Below are positions 11,041 to 22,304 of a stretch of DNA of 64,000 bases, one piece after another. The stretch comes from Calamus simplicifolius (Eukaryota; Streptophyta; Magnoliopsida; Arecales; Arecaceae): contig UESW01003901.1 in the NCBI GenBank assembly GCA_900491605.1, positions 1,258,835 through 1,322,834 of the forward strand, read 5' to 3'. The notes beneath the pieces were generated by a model. The model did no database searches, was not told the DNA's origin, and worked only from the letters and a program-made list of their open reading frames with translations. The position numbers and the translations under genes are program-made. The first letter of the stretch is position 1, and the number at the start of each line of letters is the position of its first letter.

Positions 11041-12960
11041 TATCTTTCTCTAGGATGGATAAATTATCAATCAGCCATAAGTGGCATACTTATTGTTAAG
11101 AAGATAGGAGGGAGATGATTTTATTTTGATTATTATCAGATATGGATTATGGTTAAGGGTACATCTATTATCACTTTCAAGTCATAGAGAGATTACTATA
11201 ATTTTCAATTATGCCTTTCGGATGGTAAGTGCATTTTCAATCTTTATTGACCTTATAAGTCTTGTATCCATCTGAACTAGATTAGTGAAGTCACTTTGAG
11301 ATATTGAAGGGTTTAAATTAGTTGGTCATGTTATGGCATTAGACATTGCATGATCTATAGATGATTTTGATAATCATTGGTAACGAAATAATCGATTCAA
11401 GAATTTGAATCATTTAAATTGCATTATTTATTGAGGATATACTGACCTATTCAAAAGAAATTGATTGGTTATGGTGGTATTATTGATAAATATAAAGGAG
11501 ATAATTAATCATACTGATGATTAATGATGGCACTATTATTCAAAGAAATTAAATTAGTTGATTATGATAATTATGATAGATATCGGCTTAATGTTCATTG
11601 ATGTTAGCTTGAAGTATTCAAGAGTGAAACCAAGTATGTTATGATGATTAAAATAGTGTCGCAATGATTAATGACACATTCAACTATTTATGAGTTGAGA
11701 GAGCATTGGAAGGAAACTATCTTATATTTAATTCAAAAGAACTTGGAACTGTTTTATCGAGGAATTAACAGTAATTGATATAGGTTATTAACCTTAAGAA
11801 TGGATGACATAATACATGTGATGGACACTATGATATTCATGATGATTATGTTGTGAGAAGTTAAGGTATTAAAAAAAAAAGGGATGACAGGAAAGAAATA
11901 CTTTTTAAGGAATTCAATTTTATTCGGTAAAAAGATCAAATTAATTGTTGATGTTGGATACATCATTTGGGTACCTAGGAATGAAATAAAAGTTGCTAGT
12001 GAGTATCTATAATGGTACAAAATTTATGGACATTTAATTTTGAGGATGAAATTTTAGTGGGTTAAATGTTAATTTTTGTTTTTTGTTTAATGGTAAACTG
12101 CGTACATTGAGTCTGAACCAATTTGTCTCACTCTCCTAATTCGATGATGTCATCATAAAGCTTAGTGGATTAAGCTGAATTTCTGTCCAGCCTTCCACCC
12201 TCAAATAGATGAACAATCTGCATGAATCAATTAGATTTTGATGATATACTGCGAGCCTGTGTGATGGATTTAGAAAGTGCTTGGTATAGCTTCATACCCT
12301 TAGTGAAATTGCTTATTTTAATGATTACCAAGCCAATATTCAAATGGATTCATTTTGTTGTCTATGATATAAGGTGTAATTTTTTTTATTGAGATGAAGT
12401 GTGAGAGAGAAAATTTTGATTACTGAGCTGGTTTAACAAATATGAGAAAGTATCAAAGCAGCTTCACGTAGCTCAGAGTTAATAGAAAAGTTATGTTGAT
12501 ATTAAACAGAAATATTTGAAATTTTAGGTTGAAGATCATTTGAAAATTTTACTAACTAATGACGTGATGAGATTTGTGTTTAGAGGTGAATTGAGTCCTC
12601 AATTTATTGGGCTATTTAAGATGTTGATCAAGGAATAGGAGGTGGCTTATAGCTTAGCACTGTCTTCATTACTCTTTGGGGTATTCAATGTGTTTCATAT
12701 CTTTATGACTGAGGAGGTGTATTTCAAACCCCCGTTATGTGTTAGAACTTGAACCGATTTAGTTTAAGAAAGAATTGACCTATGAAAATCATTTTGTGCA
12801 CATTGTGGACCGCAAGGATTAAGTTCTGAGATAGTGTAGTATTCCTTATGTCAAAGTTCAGCGGAGTAATTATTCTGAGAGGGAGATTATCTGGGAGTCT
12901 AAGGAGAAAATTAAAAAGAAACATCCACAATTATTTATATCTTATTACAGATCAATGATG
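11041..12960 (+). pseudogene. Ty3/gypsy pol remnant (RT, integrase, chromodomain)
   Basis: Fragments across shifting frames read like chromovirus pol. Near 11080-11240 there is a VKK...FDYYQ segment followed by FSIMPFG, the reverse transcriptase region. Near 12180-12270 PAFHPQIDEQSA and ILDDILRACVMD give the integrase C-terminal part. Near 12560-12720 there are FRGELSPQFIGPFK and VAYSLAL. Near 12805-12930 VDRK...VKVQRSNYSERE..WES resembles a CHROMO domain. The order RT then integrase identifies Ty3/gypsy, and the chromodomain plus the ...RGRNFY-type end points to the Tekay/Del lineage. Many stops and frameshifts; non-functional. Confidence 0.8.
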
Positions 12961-13066
12961 TATCGATGATGGTGACTTTTGAATGAAATTTAGCTGATTA
13001 TGAGATAGAAAATTTGGATTTGTATTCTATTGGATGTATATCAAATTTCGAGGCCGAAATTTTTAT

Positions 13067-13079
13067 AAGGAGGGGAGAA
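13067..13079 (+). other. Polypurine tract
   Basis: AAGGAGGGGAGAA directly precedes the 3' LTR TGTAAACC, the expected position for plus-strand priming. Confidence 0.85.
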
Positions 13080-13315
13080 TGTAAACCCTCGGTAAATTAA
13101 TTGTGGGGAGGATAACTCTCGGTATTAATTGGGGTCACTTGGCACCTAGAGTTATTCTGACATTTAAGTTCCCACGCTTGGATTCCCGAGTCTATGCGTG
13201 TCTGATGGGTTTTCGAGTCCCTGGACTGAAGCATTGCGTAGGGGATTATTTATATGATGGAGGGGGACTCCCTCCATCATCCTGGCATCCGTTTCCATCA
13301 GGTAATCCCCTGGTC

Positions 13316-13347
<32 letters not shown>

Positions 13348-15892
13348 ATGAGAGAGAGAGAGAGAGGGTGACAGAGAGAGCGTGAGAGAGAGAGACAGAG
13401 AGGGTGACTGAGAGAACACGAGAGACAGAGAGAGAGAGTTGCCAGTCGATTGTTGGTTCAGGCCCGACGGCGTGCTCGCCACCTCGCCGGGCCTGAGCTT
13501 TGGCCGGCGACCCCGCCGGCAATGGGGGAGGTGTCCAGCGAGGTGGTGGTGGAGAGAGAGAAGAGAGAGAGGGCCAATCGGCCCTTCTCTCGCGCGGCTG
13601 CGGAAGCCGGTTCGGGCCCGACGGTTGGTTCGGGCCCGGCGGCGTGCTTGCCGCCTCGCCGGGCCTGAGCTTCGACCTGTCGCCTCCACCGGTGCCGGGC
13701 GTGCGTCCGGTGGAGGTTCGGCCGGCCAAGGTGGCCGGCCGTGCCGCGCGGATGTGAGAGAGAAGAAGTGAGAAATTGAGAGAGAAGGAGGGATTGGTGA
13801 CCGGCCGCGGCGGCGGCCGACTCTGGCCCGGCCACCGGTGGCCGGGCCGCCCTCAATTTGGCCGGCGGCGGCCCTGGCCGCCGGCGAGATACCCGTCCCC
13901 TGTTCGGTGAAACAGGGGATCGGGTGGGTTGTGATGACTGGCCGGCCGGTTCAGGGCTTTTGGGCCGTGCAGCAATGAAAGTTTGGGCTGATTTTTGGGC
14001 CCCATAACAGGCCGGGATTAGCAAAATATTTATATGGCTAGAATCTGGGTGAATTCTAGTTTCTTGGGGTATTTTTATTTCCCCAATTGAGTGTGTATAG
14101 TGGGAGTTATTCGAGCTCAAAGTTGGGCCCGTGAAATAGTCTGGGTAGAAATTCTAAGGGTCATTTTAATATTCTTTGCTAATAAATTAATTGTGTAAAA
14201 TGATCCTATAGGTGCTCAGACATCTGACTAGCTGATATATATACCTGTTGGATTGCGTACTGAGGTAAGTAAGCCAGTTATCAGTATTTAATAAATTATT
14301 TTATTCATTACATGAATATTTAAATGGTAAATTATATTGTGACACGAAGAATTGTTATGGCTAAATTGTAAGTAGATGAATACATTATTGTTTATGTGCT
14401 ATGATTTCATATGTGGATGCTATGCATGAGAGATGCAGTTATTATTATATTAATGTGATATTTTACATGCAATTGTTAAGTAAGTATAATCCACTGTTTA
14501 TGCAATATAAAGATGTTATTAATATGTTTGTACATGTTGTGAGGTACTGCTATGTGTCGCCGCGGTTCTCTTTTATCATGTCATACCACACACGCATCTA
14601 GAGGATATGTTCTGATGATTTATACCACATACACATCTAGAGGATGTGTTCTGCTTGGTTCGAGGTGGCATCACACATATAGAGTATGTGTTCTGGTGGA
14701 TTATGATATGGTGTGACCCTGGTATCTGGACCCTTTCAGTAGGGGGATACTTGTTGGTACACTATTGGGATATTGCAGGGCCGTGGGTCACATTTGCAGC
14801 TACCTTTGAGGGTATAAACAGTGGGTTTACTTACATTGCATGTTTGAGTATTTGTGTGCTATTATTGAGAATGATTTCATATGTGGATGCTATGCATGAG
14901 AGATGCAGTTATTATTACATTGATGTGATATATTACATGCAATTGTTAAGTAAGTATAATCCACTGTTTATGCAATATGAAGATGTTATTGATATGTTTG
15001 TGCATGATGTGAGGTGCTGTTAGGTGTCGCCGCGGTTCTCCTTTATCATGTCATACCACACACACATCTAGAGGATGTGTTCTGATGATTTATGCCACAC
15101 ACATCTAGAGGATGTGTTCTGATGATTTATGCCACATACACGTCTAGAGGATGTGTTCTGTTTATTTATGCCATTCACACGTCTAGAGGATGTGTTCTGC
15201 TTGGGTTCGAGATGGCATCACGCATCTAGAGGATGTGTTCTAAGTTACTATGAGGTGGCATCACACATCTAGAGGATGTGTTCTGCTTGGTTCGAGGTGG
15301 CATCACAAATATGGAGTATGTGTTCTGGTGGATTATGATATGGCGTGACCCTGGTATCTGGACCCTTTCAGTAGGGGGATATTTGTTGGTACACTATTGA
15401 GATATTGCAGGGCCGTGGGTCATATTTACAGCTACCATTGAGAGTATAAATAGTGGGTTTACTTACATTGCATGTTTGAGTATTTGTGGAATGTTAAGCA
15501 TGCAAATCATTTATATGCTTATAGATTGTTATGCTATGATTTGACTGTATAACGTGGCTTACTTATTGAGTGTAAGCTCATACAAATCTTACAATGTTTT
15601 TGTTAGAGCCACGAGATTGAAGATGGATGGTTGGGGTGATGGATCTTCTATTAAATAAATCAAGACTCATTATTTTGTTGTAACCCCAGTATTACTTATG
15701 TGTAGGGCTTGATGCCCAAACTTTATTATTGTGGTGTGTAAGGGTTTGTAACCTAAAACTTTTAGTATTCAGTGATGTATTTGACCTGATTATATATATA
15801 ATTGTGTTATGTTAAAAAATTTGTGACGCCTTGCATGCCCGGCATGCGGCGGGTTGTCACCCTAGCCCGATATTTGGGTCTGGGGCGTGACA
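13080..15892 (+). repeat. 3' LTR of the Tekay-like element
   Basis: 2813 bp, aligned over its length with 7159-9955. The GA microsatellite is longer here (~13317-13440), and several small indels separate the two LTRs. The palindromic minisatellite recurs at ~14580-14700 and 15050-15320. Confidence 0.92.
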
Positions 15893-15897
15893 ACAGT

Positions 15898-16642
15898 GAG
15901 GCTGGCCTCCATGTGATTTGTCAGAAGTACAGGCTATGTCCCATCAAATGTGGGTGGCTGCATAGTTGGTGGGTCAAGTTCCGTCAGAATGGATGGCCAC
16001 TTGATTTGGATGGTTGCTGTAGACTGTTGCAACGCTTGTAGGGCATGGGCGGCCGTTACGGCGCTTGCCAGATGTGTCTTCCACGTCGCACGTCTGCTGT
16101 CCTGTGCAGACAGCGATGGAGCCAGGCACGTGGACCCCATAATGTGGCTACTGGGGAACTGCTTGGGTGGTTGTTGAGGCTGATTGGCCAAGGTTGAAGT
16201 TGGCCGAGGTTGAGGCTGGCCGAGGTATGTTGGCCAAGGCTGAAGCTGACCGAGGCTGAAGATGGCCGAGGTATATTGGCGAGGCTGAAGCTGGCTGAGG
16301 CTGAGGCTGGCCGAGGCTGAAGCTGGCCGAGGTATGAAGCTGGCCGAGGCTGAAGCTGGCCGAGGTATATTGGCCGAGGCTGAGGCTGGCCGAGGCTGAA
16401 GCTGGCCGAGGTATATTGGCTAAGGCTGAAGCTGGCTAAGGCTAAGGCTGGCCGAGGCTGAAGCTAGCCGAGGCTGAAGCTGGCCGAGGTATATTGGCCG
16501 AGGCTAAAGCTGGCCGAGGTTGAAGCTGGCCGAGGTATGTTGGCCGAGGCTGAAGCTGGCCGAAAGAGGGCCTACTTAGATGGCTACTGGGAGTCTGACC
16601 TAAGTGCATCACCATTGCCCATAGGGTTTACTGGCCCCATCA
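15898..16642 (-). mobile_element. Tat-type LTR, right part of the split LTR
   Basis: Continuation of the LTR that starts at 6777. It ends CCCCATCA at 16642 and is followed by GATGCCCCCCACACTCC, the complement of a polypurine tract. This places the 3' LTR of a - strand element here. The joined LTR would be ~1.13 kb. Confidence 0.7.
16180..16562. repeat. Minisatellite GCTGAAGCTGGCCGAGG
   Basis: Imperfect head-to-tail units of ~15-17 bp (GGCTGAAGCTGGCCGA) with interspersed GTATATTGGCC variants. It lies inside the Tat-type LTR and is analogous to the repeat clusters inside the other LTRs of this group (31370-31560, 18440-18720). Confidence 0.85.
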
Positions 16643-17066
16643 GATGCCCCCCACACTCCTTGAGCTTGTGTGACTGCGTGCCTTGCATCCGCCAAGCGAA
16701 AGGAGTGTAGAGCTCTTCATCTTTGCACATGTCCTTTCATGCTTGCTTCAGTTCTGCTTCCTTCCTAGCAGAGAAAATCTTTTTTCTTTTGCCTTTCTTT
16801 GGATAATTTTCGTCCGTCCGTTGGCTAGCTGAGGGTAGCCAGCAATCCTCTTCCAACATAGAGTCTGGAAGTGGATATCCGTCAACTGTGAGTGGAGAGT
16901 TGGTTTCTTCCAACTGTGAGTTGACTTGGGTCTTCAACTTTTGACATGAAGTTTGGATGTGGGTCCCCGTCCACATGCCGTTGAGGCAGAGAGCCAATGA
17001 GGCCGCAATGATGCTGCTGAGGCAGAGAGCCGTTGAAGCTACAATGATGCGCTAAGGTAGAGGTAC
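16643..17066 (-). mobile_element. Internal remnant of the truncated Tat-type element
   Basis: Starts with a complemented polypurine tract at 16643-16660, then ~400 bases of internal sequence with no intact ORF. It ends abruptly at ~17066, where block B begins (CAACAGGTGATGTG, also at ~4751 and 36810). The rest of the element and its other LTR are missing. Confidence 0.6.
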
Positions 17067-17224
17067 AACAGGTGATGTGTACTTAAACATACAAATTGGA
17101 GCAGCAATAAATCTATAGAAACTAACACTAGAGGTACATGGAGAGAGGCTCAAGGATATACGAGTATATACATTAGACTGAACTTTCATTGACTAAGCCT
17201 AAAAATCTAATAATGCATTGGGGT

Positions 17225-19443
17225 TGTAACACCCCATGAATGGAAAAGAAAATCTTATATGCTTATAACTCAACGCCATTTACTATTCATTAACTTTCAC
17301 TCGATTTTTTGGACCACATAGTTTTGGCTCACTAGCGAGTTAATTGGATCAGCAAGTGGACTTGAGACATTACAAATACTATCAAAATCGATGCAGTCTG
17401 TGAAAGTTGGTTGGCATCAGAAAAAGGTTACCTATGGGATGATGGGACTCAGTTGGTGGAAAAAAAAAGACTACTCATGGGATTGTGGTAGAGTGTTGCC
17501 ATGGTGTGAAGCCACCCTTGCAGCACAATGACTCGAGTCGAGGTAAATTCTAGTTAGCTTATGGCATGTGACGAGAACGTTGCATTATAAGGAACGTATA
17601 TTGTAATACTCCAAAAATAGTCCCATATCGGATAGAAAAAATATATATTATGTGCTTATGCTTAAGTTTACCCGGCTTGGTAATGAGTTAGTTGGACTAG
17701 CAGGTGAGCTTGGGTATTATAAATGGTATCAGAGCTGACCCGAATGTGCGAAAGTTGGTGGGTATGAGGAAAGGGCTACCCATTGGATGATGATAGAGTT
17801 TTCTCATGTTGTGGAGCCACTCTTGCAGTACGTGGCGTGTAACGGGAATGCTGCATTATAAAGGAGAGATTGTAATGCACCAAAAATAGTCTCATATCGG
17901 ATAGGAAAGAAATATGTTATGTGCTTATAACTCAAGTTTATCTGCTACCAATTAACTTTTACTCAAGTTTTTGGTCACATAATTTAGTTCTCTAACGAGT
18001 TAATTGGATCAGCAAGTAGGGCTTGAGGCATTATAAGTTATATTAGAGAAGACCCGAGTATGCAAAAGTTGGTGGATATAAGGAAAGGGCTACCCATAGG
18101 ACAGTGGTAGAGTCCCCCATGGCATGGAGCCATCTTTGCAGCACTAACTACCTAGCTCAGGGTAGATCCTGTTTAACCTGTGGCATGCGACGAGGATGTC
18201 ATATTATAAGAAGTGAAGATTGTAGCACTTCAAAAATAGTTCTACATTGGATAAAAAGAAAAGTGTTATATGCTTATAACTCAAGTCTACTTGCTACCTA
18301 ATGAGGGGTAAAATCGTTATTGTGTTATTGATCGCTCACATCAGCGATAAGGTTACGCCCAATCCAAACACCTCGCTTGCCGGCTGGCTAGTTGGCGTGA
18401 CATTCTAGTGACAAGGTCAAATCAGCTTTGATGAGGTCGGGTCACCCTGACAACCCGAGCTATCCTTATGCTTCGGCCATCTGAGCCGAGTTATCCTTAT
18501 TCCTCGGTAACCCGAGCTATCCTTATGCTTCGGCCATCTGAGCCAAGCTATCCTTATTCCTCGGTAACTCGAGCTATCCTTATGCTTTGGCCATCTGAGC
18601 CGAGCTATCCTTATTCCTCGGTAACCCGAGTTATCCTTATACTTCGGCCATCTGAGCCGAACTATCCTTATACTTCTGTCGTCTGAGCCGAACTATCCTT
18701 ATACTTCTGTCGTCTGAGCCGAACCATTTACAGTTTGAAAAATCAAGCTATTCCTTATCTAGGCCAATCACGGCATTCAAAATACCTCTGCGGAATCTGG
18801 CACGGAAGAGTCCCTATTCGCTGAAACGGAATAAGATTCCAAACAGAGAATCATACCCAGGAGTGGCCTAGAGTCTACGCAATCATGGAATCCCAAGGCA
18901 TCAACTAGCTCTCCCAGCCGTTGATCCACTAACTGATAAGATACAGATCCTACTAATCTCGTAACAAACTCGATTCGAATTCATTTCAAATCATAACAAC
19001 TTTCGGCCCCCATGACGTTCCTAGGGAATCAGGTGATCCTTTATAAATACCGCAACACTTCAACCTCTCAGGTACGCACAAAAAATTACCTTGTACACTC
19101 ATTTGGCTTTACGGAATCGATCACTCCATTAGAGCTCCAATCGAGAGCTTAGAGTGAGATTCTTCTGTGAAAAGTTTTCTTCTCATATCTGCATGCTGTG
19201 AATCTCCACTGATTTGAGCGTCGGAGAGTTCTCCGCAGAGGACAACCCAAGGAAATCCTTTGCGAGCACGGACTGTCTTGCAGGTCCCACCCCGAACATC
19301 GAGATTGGAGTTTGGATCCGGAGTTGGAAGCACACCCGAGTCGAAGAACGAATTTCTGCAGCAACACTATCTATTAACTTTTGCTCAAAATTTTAAACTG
19401 CTAACGGGTTAATTAGATTAATAGATGGACTTAAAGCATTACA
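17225..19443 (+). mobile_element. Tandem TRIM, block B, interrupted by a solo LTR
   Basis: Same element as 4912-6001, with TSD GGGGT at 17220-17224 and 19444-19448. A clean primer-binding site TGGTATCAGAGC is at 17724-17735. The fourth LTR is split by a later insertion at 18299-19366. Confidence 0.78.
18299..19366 (+). mobile_element. Solo LTR (Tat-like) nested in the TRIM, block B
   Basis: Begins TAATGAGGGGTAAAATC and ends GCAACA. Left flank CTACC (18294-18298), right flank CTATC (19367-19371), a near-perfect target duplication. There is no internal sequence, so it is a product of LTR-LTR recombination. It contains ~57-bp repeats (GAGCTATCCTTAT units, 18440-18720) and a TATA-like TTTATAAATACC near 19040. 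The opening resembles the LTR of the 30675-32729 element read on the - strand. Confidence 0.8.
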
Positions 19444-19448
19444 GGGGT

Positions 19449-20984
19449 GCAGGTGAAATCATCGCTTCATGTTAGAGGCTAGAAAATTTTGTTTGGTAAT
19501 TCTCACCTAGTTTAGAAAATATATATCATATATATGCTTGGCAGCATGGTATTGGCTGATACCATGGAGGATGCCTTCCTTGAAGTGACCATCCGACAAG
19601 TCACAAATTGTTTATGAGGCATTTTCATCATAGTGTTTTTTTTTTAATTAAAAAAAATCATTAGGTTGATGTGGCCTCTTGCTGTGATTGTGACTCTCAT
19701 ATACTGGACCAGTCGTCAACTGCCTTTGGATTGGTGCTCTATGTGGGAAATTATTTGATGCTGAGGAACAGCACCACATGAGAATTTAATTTTGACAAAT
19801 TTTGCAGCGACACTAGGGGTCTCAATTCCAGAGCATTGTCCAGTTCTAGAATCGTGTAATAAAATGAAGAAGGTAATATGTGTCTTGGATTATTATATTC
19901 TCTCTCCGTCTTAACTGTATACATTTGGTTTCCCTGTCAAGATGTAATGATCCTTGAATTTGGTTGAGACCATTCTCTGTCCAAAATAAACAATGCAGAA
20001 CCAACATACAACATACACAATTTGTTCCAATATGCACTCAGACGCTTCAACAAAATCTGGTCACTCCGCATTGTAACCTAAATTCTGATTGACGGCCCCA
20101 AGTCACTCTCACAAAATATGTTTATATTTATAATGTAAGGAAAAAATGTGTATCAACTTTGATCTTTGTATTATCTGTAGCGCGAATGCTTTGAGATTAC
20201 ATCAGAAATACATTAGAATTCTCTCATTGTGTTTTAATATTATTGATTGTTGCGTTGCAGAAACATTAGATGTTGATTTTTATCAAAGCCCAATTAATTT
20301 GATCAACTGACGAATTTAATCAAGCATATAGTGTTTGAAGTTTCGTAATTCTAATAATCCGATTTCAGATACTTGTCTTTGGGAGGGCTTTCATTTGCAA
20401 GACTTCTAAGAATTCATCCAAATGATGTTTACAAACTAGGGAGAGTCCTGTAAGATAATGATAGTGAGGGATGGTAACAAAACGGAATGAAGAAAGTCAC
20501 AGAAGAAAGCACTATATATCATATTTATATCTATAAAAATTTATTTTTATACTTATATTAAATCCATATAAAATTTTGTACGTTTGCATATATAAAAATT
20601 ACATAATATTCACACACATATATATCCTTTACTCATATCCGCTTTGTAACAATTATCCTTGATTTAATTTCATTTATTTTGTAGTTTTTTACTTTTATTT
20701 TTTAAAATTTTAATTTCAGGCCTATGCTTTGGAATGTCTTTTTCTTTTTGTGCTCTGGATTTTCTTTTATTCCTTCCAATTCTAGGCCGATCAAATTGAG
20801 AAGCATAAAAAAATTATTATCTATAATTTATAAAATTTTTACTAAAAATTTAAAATTATATTAATAAATAAAAATAATTAATTAATTTAATAAAGAATTT
20901 TGATATGCATACTTATTTCGTATTCATGATAAATATTGCTAGTGTGCCGAAATCTAAATTTTTTAAAATAAAAAAAATGAATGC
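19449..20984. other. Intergenic, no gene seen (block B)
   Basis: AT-rich sequence collinear with 39085-40670. It includes an ATTAGGTT stretch and the segment matching block A up to its LTR insertion point (~20290). Nothing coding recognised. Confidence 0.6.
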
Positions 20985-21756
20985 TGTTGACGCCGAGTCG
21001 CCTTCCTTGAACGTCGGGAAGACGGAGAACTCCCTCGCCGGGTTCCTGCAAGAAAAGTCCCCGAAGACCGGATGCTCCGGTGGGGACCCTTCGACGCTCA
21101 AGTCAATCACTCGGGAACAGACAAGAGATTGCTAGCAGAAGAAAGCTAGAGAGTTAGGGTTCCGGGGGCCTTCGCTCGTCGTAAGTGTGGGCCTTTATAC
21201 CTGCTCAAAGATCTCCCTCTCTCATGCTTCCAGAAGGTTCATGATTTCGAGATACTGCTATCCGATAATGGACAAAAGGGCAAGGCTGATAGTGACAGAT
21301 CATGGGCGTGTCAGAGGTATCCTGCCTCATTTGCTACCTGCCAGTACGACATTATGTGTGTCAGATGGCTATGGTTGCACATGGCGCGCGCCGTCATGAG
21401 GTATGGCCACATGCAGCCGTAGGCGAGTGGTGGATCGTATGCCGTAACGGGGCATGGCTACACACTGTTACGGGCGCGTGGCGGGCCATACGCCTTAATG
21501 GGACATGGCATGCACTGTAGCAGGCGAGTGGCGGGCTATGTGGACGTGCTAGGTGGCTCGTGGCTATAAGCTACTGGTCCCAAGGGCCAGACCATGACGA
21601 GAGCCTAAGGCCGAGGCTCGAGGGTGAAGCTCGAGGCCGAAGGGGGCTTTGGAGGTTGAAGATGCCTCGGAGGCCGAAGGGGGCTTCGGAGGCCGAGGCG
21701 GGACTCCGTCAGTCCCCTTTACCGTTAACCTTGATGGTGCTGGATCAGCCATATCA
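20985..21756 (-). repeat. 3' LTR of truncated Tat/Retand element, block B
   Basis: 772 bp, TGTTGACGCCGAG...GCCATATCA, flanked on the right by GATGCCCCCTCGCCCCTAAG, the complement of a polypurine tract. It corresponds to 40671-41442 with few differences and has the same left flank (AATGC), so it was duplicated, not inserted independently. Confidence 0.85.
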
Positions 21757-22304
21757 GATGCCCCCTCGCCCCTAAGACGAAGTGGGCCAACCTCCGCAAG
21801 GCGAAAGGGGTGTTACCTCCTCAATGGCTATCCCCGTCCACTGCCAACTGCTCCCGGACACGTGCCTTCAGATGCTGCGATAACTTAGTGCGGGTGACTT
21901 GGGGATGTAAAGTGGCAGTCGCGACTGTCGTCCAATTCGCAGGGATCATTCCCAAGACTGGGCTATCCTCTCGAAACTCACGGAAAGCGGCGCCATCGTT
22001 GCTATCATGACACTGACGTCAGCGGGGTCCCATCATTGGCCGGAGGCGCATCGTCCCATGCGCCGGGCATGCCGAGGTGGCCTAGCCTATAGCGAGAGCC
22101 CGCGTGGCTAGCTGAATGAGGTGGGACAATTTGAAACCCGATAAAACCCGAGCGAGGGCTGAATCTCATCATTTTGCCTCATCTGTCATCGTTCTCCCCT
22201 GGCTTTCGTCTTTCCTGCAACCTGATACCAGTCTCCGCCATTTTTCTGCTACAAGTCAGCCTTCCATCCCTTTTAGCCCTTTTTCTTCCTTCTTAACCTC
22301 CTCC
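21757..22304 (+). other. Spacer between Tat 3' LTR and antisense ORF, block B
   Basis: Begins with the complemented polypurine tract (21757-21776). The remainder is GC-rich leader upstream of the antisense ORF. It corresponds to 41443-41995 in block C. No separate gene. Confidence 0.6.

Larger units (their letters stand above)
7159..15892 (+). mobile_element. Tekay-like Ty3/gypsy retrotransposon, decayed coding region
   Basis: Structurally complete LTR retrotransposon: 5' LTR 7159-9955, primer-binding site 9963-9976, polypurine tract 13067-13079, 3' LTR 13080-15892, and a perfect 5-bp target duplication ACAGT (7154-7158 and 15893-15897). Both LTRs begin TGTAAACC and end GTGACA. The internal part is only ~3.1 kb and holds no intact gag or pol, although reverse transcriptase, integrase and chromodomain remnants are recognisable. 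The LTRs differ by only a few percent by eye, while pol is riddled with stops. This suggests the element was already non-autonomous when it inserted. Confidence 0.92.

Noticed and set aside
16180..16562. CRISPR-like direct repeats
   Set aside because: Units are contiguous and degenerate without unique spacers, in a plant LTR; a minisatellite.
17724..17735. TGGTATCAGAGC as part of a tRNA gene
   Set aside because: Only the primer-binding complement is present, directly after a short LTR; no cloverleaf.
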